The position numbers and the translations under genes were made by a program. From Apiospora phragmitis (taxonomy: Eukaryota; Ascomycota; Sordariomycetes; Amphisphaeriales; Apiosporaceae): DNA of 64,000 bases. The notes under the pieces were generated by a model. The model was not told where the DNA came from. It did no database searches and saw nothing but the letters and a program-made list of their open reading frames with translations. Shown one piece after another: positions 11,920 to 20,741 of this stretch (the first letter of the stretch is position 1; each line of letters opens with the position of its first letter). The stretch lies in assembly GCA_038363925.1 (NCBI GenBank), contig JAQQWL010000009.1, forward strand, positions 930,001-994,000. Reading direction: 5' to 3'.

Positions 11920-13370
11920 CTAATCCTCCACAAAAGGGTCATGGGCAACTTCCAATCGCTTAGAGGCCGGCTCGTCGTCTTCCTCGACCACATTGTACTT
12001 CTCCATCCATTGCTTCCGGAGAACCTGGTAGATGAACAGGAACTGTGGCTCTGCCTGAACCATCATTCTCCGCTGTTCCCGAAGCGTGTTGACCGTATCG
12101 AAGACCAGATCCGGGGCATCCGCGCCCCCATGCTTCTCGTCGTAGTTCTCTAAATCGCCCGAGTCGACTTCGCGCATGAGGTGCTCCAGGGCGATGAAGG
12201 TGCCGCTGCGTCCCACGCCCGCGGAGCAATGGACAATGCGTGGGTTGTCCTGGCTGGCATTCTTGGCTCGTGACAGTCGCATGAGCTCGAAGAATGATTC
12301 GATGTCCTCCAGCGCCGGCACTCCGTAATCGGGCCATTTCTTGTACAGGAGATGCCAGACCACCATGTCCTCGTCTCGGCCCTCGACGTGCAGTACCAGC
12401 TGGCGCATTACGATTGCGCCTTCGGCTTTCTCTTCCACCGAGACACATTTTAGACTGGCCCGGAAACCGTCGCCGAATTCGTCAGCTTCGCCAAGCTCTT
12501 TTGTCTCATCGACGTCTCGCGGGTAGTATGGGAAACACTTCTCAATGTGCTTCTCGTGTGTTTCGGTAAGCATAACGATTACTGCAGGGCTTTGCAGCTG
12601 TTCCGCCACCATGCGCCACGTGTGCTCCGTGGTATTGCCTTTGGGACCTTGCATAGCAATGTACCGATGCGGTGGCCTGTCGTCGGGGTTCAACGGGGAC
12701 TTCAAGATGATGGGTGAAGCGTTGATGTAGTCTGTGGCGCCTTCGGGTACCTGGAGCTTGATTCGGTTGCTGTTCCATGGCTGGACATTGCCGTACCGGT
12801 CGAGGTTGCGATACATGGGACTCAATGGCGCATACTGGGGATGCGCCACAGGGTCTTGAGTGCCCAGCATGGTTCGCTCCCCTCCGTCCAGATGATCTCG
12901 CTATATTTGGCAATTATGTCCTGCACGGACAGGTTCAAGAAGGCGGGGATCTTGTGCAGCATGTCCCCTGGACCACCCCCTTGTTTAGAAGCTTGGGCGA
13001 CGTCGCTCTGGCCGGCAGTACGGTCTTTGGGGTCGCTCTCCCCGGCGGGGCCATGATTCACGATCGCAGGCGAGGACGGCTGCGCCAGCGACGCCGGGGC
13101 GGGAGCGCGCTCGCTTGTGCGACGAACGGAACTTGAAGTTGCGAAATGGGGATTTGGGCGGGTGAAAGCTGGTGGCGCTCTGCGTGCCGTGGCTCGATCG
13201 CGGCGGCGTTGTCGAGGTTGAGATGGTGAGGGTCGGGGGTGCCTCACGAGCAGGCGTCGTCGATCGTCCGTCGGCTGAGTTTCGCGCAGAGGAGGGGCAC
13301 TGACAGGCGACGCAGCTGGCCCCATGGCGCCCTTCTTGGAGCGCCGGAAGCGCTGAGAGAAGTCGGGCAT
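11920..13370 (-). CDS. Classical protein tyrosine phosphatase, frameshifted
   Basis: A cytosolic-type tyrosine phosphatase of about 480 residues that removes phosphate from phosphotyrosine. The catalytic domain is complete: a KNRY-like segment (YRNLDRYGNVQPWNSNRI), YINAS, the WPDYGVP loop carrying the general acid, the P-loop HCSAGVGRSGTF with the nucleophilic Cys and Arg, and the Q-loop region MVQAEPQFLF. The N-terminal about 170 residues are basic and Ser/Pro-rich and include SFHPPKSPFRNFKF in an alternative frame. Three single-base shifts are needed: near 13294-13297 (run of four G), near 13100-13112, and at 12879-12882 (run of four C) just before the catalytic domain. With them corrected a continuous protein results. 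The domain resembles yeast Ptp1 and fission yeast Pyp enzymes; the exact orthologue is uncertain. Confidence 0.88.
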
Positions 13371-15769
13371 GCTAGTCAGCGGGCGGAGACTCGGGTTGAG
13401 CCTGGGAATACGGCAGCCCTGTCTGCGAGCGTGGGGAAATACTGTCGCGATGTCGTTGAGTATGGCCAGAAGGACAGGTCGACAAATTTCAGTAGAGTAG
13501 AATAGCGACAGGCAGGATCGGCGGTGGTAGCGGTGGCAGGAAGTAGATGGCGCCAGTCGTTCGTATTAGTAGTGTGTTAGTTGAATTGGTGAAAGCGAGA
13601 TGAGATCATACCCGCACGCTGCACCACGCGAGTCAGTGCAGTGCGGAAGCCTATTCCGCAGAGATGAGTGAACCTGAAGCAGTAACAAATAGAGAATTGA
13701 GTCACGGACGACTCGGAAGGTTGAGAGTTTGTCGGTTGAGGCTGGGAGCCTGATGGCAATACTGCGCGACGGGCAAACTGCTCCGTGTTGTAAACGATGA
13801 ATGAAGGTGGCGTGCTGAAGGATGGAATTGTGTTTAGGCCAGGCACGTGTGCAAAAATAAGGTGTCGGGTGGGATTCAAGCAGTGACGGCTGCTGGGACA
13901 TGGGAACCTGGGGGTAATAAAGCCCCTGGAACTCTTTCTTAGTAATAGAAGGACTCAGCAAGTGGATGTGCTGGCGCAGGTGGATGCTACTACTTACACA
14001 TCACGGTGGTTTGGTATGGACACTTTCTCAGGCATTCTTCCATTAATTGAATCAAATTGAAGCTCACTGAGATGGAGATGAGGCACGACAAGGTGCGGGC
14101 AGGTGGATAAGGTACGGCATGCACTGCAAGCAACCTGAGCATTTGACGTACAGCAGCAGGTACCTTGAGCAGTACTTGCTTACACCACTTACCTATTACT
14201 TCTTACAACAGCCAGTCCTACCTTCATGTTCTCAGTGTTCAGCGAGCATATTTGATTAGAACCAGGCAATTTCCGAGGCGGTGAATGCTCAGTTAATCAC
14301 CAAAATCTTAAAGCAAACTTGCTACAATGTCGCCACTTGGGAAAGGGGCCATGGCATTTTTCCCTAATAAAATGAAGAATTGTCGCTCCAAGTTGAAGTC
14401 CAATACTTTCTTCCAAGGTGGGATCCCATGTTGGGTGCAGGTGGATCAGAGTGGGTGACGCAGTGATCCATTGATGTTGCATGCATGACTCTGGCCCAAG
14501 ATTTGCAGTGCTTGAGTGACAAGCCGCGACGGGAACCATACAAGGTTGACAGAAGTAGCTGCTAATAGCTGCAAACTCTGCCCGCCTCGCAACAAAACTC
14601 GTTGGGCTTGACAGTGGCAGGAGTGATTGTGGTTCATGCAATGCAAATCGACCAGATACCTAAGGCAAACTCCGACAATGAAGAATCTTCTCCTGGTTTC
14701 ATGACCGTGTCACGCAATGCCATTGGGCGAGGACAGCCCAACGAGAGAAACCGAATTGCCGGAACCACCGTCTAGGAGTTTTATGGGCATTCCCTGCAAT
14801 ACTGGCAATCAGAACGCCCAGATGTTTCTGGACGCAATGCAAATGGTATCTGGAACCGATGGTCGATTTATTGCTACCGTAATGCTATGTAATGAGTCTT
14901 CTTTTCTCTTTATTGACCACCTGAGATACCCCCGGATCTCTTGATGCTCATCCCAATAGAGGTACGGAGTACATAGCACCCTGTATTGGATCCAATCTGT
15001 CGGGTTCTGCCCCGCACTAGCTGAACAATCCCAGCGCTATTAATAGGGCTGCAGTAGGTACTGTCGGGTAACAGCAGCTGGTAGGAATCACCCCCCGACA
15101 AGTCGTCCCAGGCCAAGGATCAAGCCAGAACAAACACAACACCTTGTGCGAAGATAGGAAATGCATATGCGAAACATCTCCAAACGTCACTGAGCAACCT
15201 CTTCTGGCCAGATTGACTTGTTCGATGTCAGGTTACACCGGACAACGTGGCACATGGCCCTTCTCCCGCCCGTAACCAAAGCACGTCGGTCCTGGGAGTA
15301 GCCCAGACTCCCTCGGTATGGGGTGTGATAGGTCGACCAGATATGTGTACATGAGGCATGCAACACTGGTAGAAGCTATGTCGTGCATGTGCTTCCCGGA
15401 ATCAGTATACATACATACAACATACATAACCTACTGTACGGACGCAATACGCTGCAGGAGCCCATGATTGATCACTTTGCCCGGGGTAGATGATCTGCAG
15501 ACCCCAATACCGCAAAACTGGAACCAGTGCTGAGTGAGACTGACATCACGTTGCCCTCCTGACATATATCTCCAACATTAACTCTCATGGGAGCCGCCTG
15601 CGCCATCCGGCAATTAGAATCGACTGTTGGAGAATACCTACCTAGTTCACCTGCAATAGACGCCTAGCAAAAAAAAGGCAAGTTTCGTCCACTTCTTTGT
15701 TTGGCAATGAGTATAGAGAAGATAATGGGAAGGAATGGGAGGTAGTGGTGAAAAATCAAAAGAAAAAAT
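13371..15769. other. Intergenic region, no gene recognised
   Basis: About 2.4 kb of promoter side of the phosphatase gene plus flanking DNA. Only short unsupported frames are present. TACCTA/TAGGTA hexamers recur here, as in other intergenic parts of the window. Confidence 0.5.
15763..15768 (-). terminator. Putative RNA polymerase III terminator
   Basis: Six consecutive T on the minus strand directly follow the tRNA-like sequence, as expected for RNA polymerase III termination. Confidence 0.4.
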
Positions 15770-15848
15770 TGCCCGCAGAAGGAGTTGAACCCTCTTGCCT
15801 TTAAGTATATGAATAATGATACTACCGCTAGGCTATACCGACCCGGGC
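15770..15848 (-). tRNA. tRNA-like sequence, possibly degenerate
   Basis: On the minus strand this has a B-box and T-loop (GGTTCAACTCC) closed by a five-pair stem with one G-T wobble, an A-box-like TCGGTATAGCCTAGCGG, and an acceptor stem that pairs GCCCG with CGGGC but has one mismatch. A T-run follows it. The 23 bases between D and T arms do not form a normal five-pair anticodon stem with U33, so no isotype can be assigned. It may be a decayed tRNA, one with an unusual intron, or one damaged by sequence errors. Confidence 0.35.
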
Positions 15849-16172
15849 AAGGGAGAAAGGGTCTCTTTAGATATATACACTTCGGTCTTCAAGGCAAGAG
15901 TGAGTGTTTGTTGCTGAGTTTGTACTTAGACTTTGAAGCAGCCATGGTTCTGTTGGTTGTGGTAGGGAGAGGGGATAGATGTGGTAGTGAATTTCGATAT
16001 AGACAATCACCGCTATATTTGCCATCGCCGTTTGGGGGAGATTTATTGAATAACTAGTTCGTTTTGCTCAACCGGCCTCCAGAGCGTTGTTTGATGGAAT
16101 TCGTTGCCGCATCGTATCAGAGCTTGTCATCCCCAAAAGGCTGGCTGGCTGACAGGGAGGGGCATGATGCCC
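15849..16172. other. Short intergenic spacer
   Basis: This lies between the tRNA-like sequence and the stop codon of the deacetylase gene. It probably holds the 3' untranslated end of that gene. Nothing else is seen. Confidence 0.45.
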
Positions 16173-17334
16173 TTAGCAGGTGCTCTGTCCATTTCCAGGG
16201 AAGTCTCCAGACTGGTACATGCCACCCGCGTCGTTCAAACACTCGGCTATTCAAGCAGTCAGTCAGCCATTATGTTATACTGTAGGTAATGCTTGAGCTA
16301 GTAGGGTACGTGCGCCCCTATATGCCACCCATACACTCACTCACTTCCCCAGAAGCAAGTTGGGAGGAAAAGGGGGAGAAAGCCGATCGATCGATCAGGA
16401 TGATGGATTTCACTTACCGACAGTGACCAGCTTGAGGTTGTTGGTCTTGGCCCAGTTGATGAGCCAGGGCACGAGCGTGTTGACGGTGGAGGCGTACGTC
16501 TCGTGCATGAGCGGGATGTGGCCGTTGCCGCCCGCGCCGGCCTGCTGGAACTTCTGCTGGCTCTGCGCGGGGGATTGCCCGTTCCAGTCGCCCGTGTCGA
16601 CGTCGTCGGTGATGACGCTGTAGCCCATGGACCGCATCACGCCCAGCATGTTGCTGCTCGTCGCCAGGTTGGGCGGCCGCATGTACGCCGGCTTCTTGCC
16701 GAAGATGTTGACGAAGGCCTGCTCGACCTTCTGCATCTCCGACTGGATCTGCGAGGTCCCGAGGTTGGCCAGGTTGGCGTGCGTCCTGGTAGAGAAAAAG
16801 AGAGGTTAGCTTGATGTTTCTTTTTCTCTCATGTTGCGAAATTGGAGTCTCTCTAAGAGGTAGCTAGACTAACCATGTGTGTGAAGCAATTTGATGGCCG
16901 CTGTCGTAGGCCTTCTTAACCGCAGCCTTCTGGTTGTAGATGCATCCTGCACAAAGCCCCTGTCAGCTTTTCGTTCGATAATCCAACATGGACATTCGTA
17001 TTCTCCCTTACCGTAAAGCGTGCCAGTGAAGAAGAAGGTTGCCTTGGCACCGGCATTGTTCAGTGTGTCGACAAGGCTAGATGTGTCTATACGCGAACAT
17101 GGTCAATATCGAGGGTCGCTGGCACCGGTGCCAAATGCATAGAATAGGTAGGAGTTTCGCACATTGGTATGGCCCATCATCGAAGGCCAGAGCCAGGACA
17201 CCTGGCTTGGCGCACTTGGTGATGACCGTGCCGGCACTGTGTTGGCGCCGGAGGACCTCGACAGGAGTCGGCACGGTGGCCGCGGCGGCGCAAAGCGCAA
17301 AGAGTGCGGTATTCAAAATGCCGGATACGCGCAT
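16173..17334 (-). CDS. Secreted polysaccharide (chitin) deacetylase, CE4 family
   Basis: A NodB-fold carbohydrate esterase family 4 enzyme that removes acetyl groups from chitin or a related polymer. I place five exons: 17334-17163, 17086-17012, 16946-16874, 16785-16418 and 16246-16173. They are separated by introns with GT donors (GTGCGA, GTAAGG, GTTAGT, GTAAGT) and AG acceptors; phases fit and give 253 residues. A signal peptide is clear (MRVSGILNTALFALCAAAA). The catalytic motifs are present in order: FDDGP (general base and metal Asp), SHTWTH (metal His residues), MRPP, DTGDW and LMHET. The mature chain ends in ECLND and STC, and no CBM18 chitin-binding module is encoded. The frame is intact. 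It likely acts outside the cell or in the wall. Confidence 0.9.
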
Positions 17335-18078
17335 GATGTCGTCGGTTGTCTTGGCATAGGCATGAAAACACCACAGGTATACGAAGAAGAGCTTGGGAAA
17401 AGGAACTCCAGAGGTCTTTATATCTATAGTCATGTCATGCTAACTTCCCTCTGCCTTGGTAGCAGCCCAGCTACGTATGGTGGGTTTTCCCCGGGAATAG
17501 GAATAGCTGCATATGTACACTTAAATGAGGGACGTATCATGTAGAGCGTCGCCCAGCGCCCGGTTGAGAATTCCGGCAACCTTGCAACGCTCCCTTGCAG
17601 ATGCGCTTTCACGATCGACAAAAGCATGGAAAAATTCCCAGTCAAGCTTCCCGTCACCCGGCTGGGCGTGCGCCCAGCTGAGGGGATCCAGAGTGCTCTC
17701 CTTGGCGCCATATAATTTTTCCTTCCAGGCCAAGGGGGCTGGGATCATTTAGCCGGGCGTGATGTGTGAAGCAAATAGACAGGTTCTCGCGCGAGATCCC
17801 CGTCACGATACCAGTTTGGGAACGGAGCGGTGCGGGGGACACAGCTGGCTGCGGAGCTGCTCAGTGGACCAGGCGGTCCTGGTTGAGATACATAGTCATC
17901 AAAAGAGGGCGACAGGGTTAGAATCAGAGGGTTGTGTACCGCGATGATAAGCTGGGAACATAGTCTCTGGTATACTAGGTGGGGTATAGATGAGGGGAAA
18001 GCACTCTATGCTGTGTAAGTTACAGGAAGAAAAAAAAATTGAAATCGTTGTGATATTCACCAAAAAAAACAAACGCTT
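17335..18078. other. Intergenic region, no gene recognised
   Basis: This is the promoter side of the deacetylase gene and the 3' flank of the tRNA-Leu gene. No other feature is supported. Confidence 0.5.
18062..18069 (-). terminator. RNA polymerase III terminator of tRNA-Leu
   Basis: Eight T in a row on the minus strand, ten bases after the tRNA 3' end, typical of RNA polymerase III termination. Confidence 0.75.
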
Positions 18079-18191
18079 TGACAAGAGGGGGATTCGAACC
18101 CCCGCCAGTTTCCTGACTCGAATTGTTACCATCTGATGATGGTCAAGCTGTCGCTTGAGTCGAGCGCCTTAGACCGCTCGGCCATCTTGCC
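18079..18191 (-). tRNA. tRNA-Leu(CAA) with intron
   Basis: This has a seven-pair acceptor stem (GGCAAGA with TCTTGTC, one wobble), A-box TGGCCGAGCGGT, anticodon loop CTCAAG giving anticodon CAA, an anticodon stem CTCGA closing with TCGAG after the intron, a long class II variable arm typical of Leu, and B-box GGTTCGAATCC. The intron of about 30 bases follows position 37, the standard site for nuclear tRNA introns. A T8 terminator follows. Confidence 0.93.
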
Positions 18192-18896
18192 TGTTGCAAT
18201 CATGAGCTGAATTGATCAGTTGGATGATTCGATGAAAATGTGTTTGCTATGATTGCTTATATTCCAACCAGAAAGGGTGGGCCACGAGATAGCTTACCGT
18301 TGATACTTTTTGTACAGAGTACCGAGTGGGACTCTCGGTTCGTTCCGTGAAAGCTTCCTGCCCAACGTACGTTCTCCAGATGAACATCAGCTCAACAATT
18401 CAGGATGCCCCCGCCACGTATGTTAATTCCAGGGGTCGTTGCCTCGAATTAGTAGTATTTTACTATTGTTGGGTCTGCCATCAACTATTGGTCGGCCAAA
18501 CCCGATATCTCTGCCTCTGGTCTCTCAATATTGTGCACTGATGTTACTCCAGTGGTACAAAGGAGAATTGAAGAAAGAAGTCATTCTAGATGATTTTACT
18601 CATGGGTTGGGACAATGGCCCCTGACAGCAGGTTATAGCTGTGGTCTTTATTCCGGTAACAATTTATCCACACTGTGCCCTAGACGCTGAAAGCAACGCC
18701 ACATCCTGTCGAAAGCACTCTTGTTCTTGACGACTGACAATGGGATTATGGATTGCATATAACTTGAATACCGTAGTATGCTAAGTGCGCCTTACCGAAG
18801 TAGACCTGCGTACAGGGAGCTAACATAGTCGACCCACGAAAAGGACCTTCCATAGGGTGAAAAGTGTCGGCCAGTAAGTATCACAGTCCGATAAGA
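18192..18896. other. Intergenic region, no gene recognised
   Basis: This lies between the tRNA-Leu and the acidic protein gene. It may contain upstream untranslated or short coding exons of the latter, because a GTAAGT donor occurs at about 18875, but no reading frame is convincing. Confidence 0.45.
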
Positions 18897-19847
18897 ATGG
18901 CACCCGAGATCTCATTTGTCAATAGGGGCAACTGCTTGTTCGAAGTCAGGGGAAAGAAGGAGGGGCATTGGGCACGTCGCCCCGTATCCGCAGGTGAGTC
19001 AAGTTCACCCCAGGACGAACTGCGGGGCCCGACTGACAGCAACAGTTTCCTCGAGACGTCAGCCAGCGAGCTCAAGGACATCGCGATCTCATATACCAGG
19101 GATGATTCCTCCTTTTTCAACATCACCGAGCGCAAGCATCTTGAAGACCCCGCTCTTCCAGAGAAATGGAACTGCGCGGGACCCTGGGAGGGCTGCGCGT
19201 ACCTCAAGGTCGAGGATGGGGCCAATGATCGGGGTTTCATGGAACCCATGGAGCGCACACCGCATAACAGGAACAGGAGAAGGAGCCTCTTGCGCCGCAA
19301 GTCAGGTCTGAGCACCGCCGCCAAGAGAACAGCTTTCGATGGGTACGACGACGACGCCGATGAAGACATGCGCGACTACTACGAGATCTTCGACTGGGCG
19401 GACACGGAGTGGAACGAGAGCTTCGCCGGGCGCTCCAAGGAGGAGATCCTCGAGCGCGACCTGTTCCGGACCGGCCTGCGGGAGTGGACACCGTCCGAGC
19501 TGAAGGCGCGGTACGGCGTCACGTCCAAGGCCTATCTCGTCAGGCTGCTGCGGCGCCGCAAGCTTGTCCTGTGCGATGGCGATGATGACTATGATGATGA
19601 CTATGATGATGACGAAGAAGAAGACGGCGGTGGCGCCTTCCTCCAGCAGCAGCGCGATGGCAGGACGGATTGGGGACGGATGACAAAGGCGGAGCAAGAC
19701 GCCTTCTCGACCGCGCTGGCGCAGGAGGAGGTGGGTATGTGTAAAGTCTCGGGCTTGTGCGATCTTCCCGCGTTTCAGGGGTTTCCGCAGGCTGCTTTCG
19801 TGCCTCTATCGCCTACAAGGGAGGAGTCTGAGCCCCGGATGCCTTAA
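18897..19847 (+). CDS. Hypothetical acidic protein
   Basis: I do not recognise this protein. From the ATG at 18897 it is an uninterrupted 316-residue frame with no signal peptide or membrane segment. The middle has a basic patch (RRRSLLRRK), a Trp/Asp/Glu-rich segment (DYYEIFDWADTEWNES), a helix-like stretch RDLFRTGLREWTPSELKARYGV that recalls a small helical DNA- or protein-binding unit, and then a run of Asp/Tyr repeats. The tail is Pro-rich. A GTAAGT just upstream and an AG at 18925-18926 mean the start could be spliced differently. Codon use and length suggest a real gene, but function cannot be inferred. Confidence 0.6.
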   Translation: MAPEISFVNRGNCLFEVRGKKEGHWARRPVSAGESSSPQDELRGPTDSNSFLETSASELKDIAISYTRDDSSFFNITERKHLEDPALPEKWNCAGPWEGCAYLKVEDGANDRGFMEPMERTPHNRNRRRSLLRRKSGLSTAAKRTAFDGYDDDADEDMRDYYEIFDWADTEWNESFAGRSKEEILERDLFRTGLREWTPSELKARYGVTSKAYLVRLLRRRKLVLCDGDDDYDDDYDDDEEEDGGGAFLQQQRDGRTDWGRMTKAEQDAFSTALAQEEVGMCKVSGLCDLPAFQGFPQAAFVPLSPTREESEPRMP

Positions 19848-19965
19848 AGTCTGGTGAAGATTGTAGCTTTTGATTGTACATATCTGTCGTCCTCTGGAAA
19901 TAGCTAGTATTATAGGCCTACAGTTTTGTGTTTATCTAATATTTTGGTTCATTGATATACCACGA

Positions 19966-20741
19966 CTATTGCCCCGGAGTTAAGAAGTCCTTAGGAAAAC
20001 CCCTTGAAGACGGAAGAGCATCGTTGTAGCTCAGCCCATAGTAATACATCGTCCACAATCTCCCATCCCTCCCCGCAAACCCTTCCTCTTGGCCGAACCT
20101 TACCCAGCCGCGCCCCTCATACATCCGTATCGCCGCGACGTCCTTGTCTAACACACCCAAGACGAGTGTCTTGCCTTCGCGTCTCGCCTCTCGCTCGACG
20201 TAGTCCATCAAGCGGCCCCCGACCCCGCGCTTCTGAACCGCTGGGTCGATCGCCAATCGGGAGACTCCCCATAGGCAGCAGCTGTCGGCGGCTGGTGTTG
20301 TTATGGTTGCTGTTGCTGCTATCGATGAGCTTCCCCCTTCTAGACGCGTTCCAGAGTCCAGACTCGGTGGAGTGGGGGCCGACGCGTCTCAGACTGACAT
20401 GGCCGAGAATCTTTTTCCGCGGCGGGGAGGCTGGGGGCTGAGCGCTGCTGCTGCTGCTGCACTGCTCTATCGCCGTCGCTGTCGTCGTTGTATCGTCATC
20501 TTCGACAGCTACGAAACCCCCAATCTCTCGCAACGGGGGGGCCGGAGAAGTATTCGACTAATGCAGGCGTTGTTGCAGCAGCAAGATTCAGAGCGGGTGG
20601 TCCCTCGACCGGGCACCCAGTCGCCTCGAAAGTGGCCTCGAAGATGCGCGCGAGAGCCGCCAGATCGTCCGCGGTACGGGGTGCGATAGTTACGCCAGAC
20701 CGTTGGCCTCGTTGAGAGAAAGAAGGACTCGCATCGTCCAT
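19966..20741 (-). CDS. GNAT-family N-acetyltransferase, frameshifted
   Basis: An acetyl-CoA-dependent N-acetyltransferase; the substrate is unknown. The ATG at 20741 gives VTIAPRTADDLAALARIFEATF, a typical GNAT first strand and helix. A middle segment carries EIGGFVAVEDD and KKILGHVSL. The acetyl-CoA-binding core reads CLWGVSRLAIDPAVQKRGVGGRLMDYV (a Q/RxxGxG-type loop, QKRGVGG), followed by TLVLGVLDKDVAAIRMYEGRGW, the conserved final strands. Two frame changes are needed: at the G7 run 20535-20541 and somewhere in 20270-20390, the latter inside a low-complexity Ser/Thr/Ala region where the exact point is unclear. The total is about 258 residues. It lies tail to tail with the acidic protein, with a 118-bp gap. 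Confidence 0.82.
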
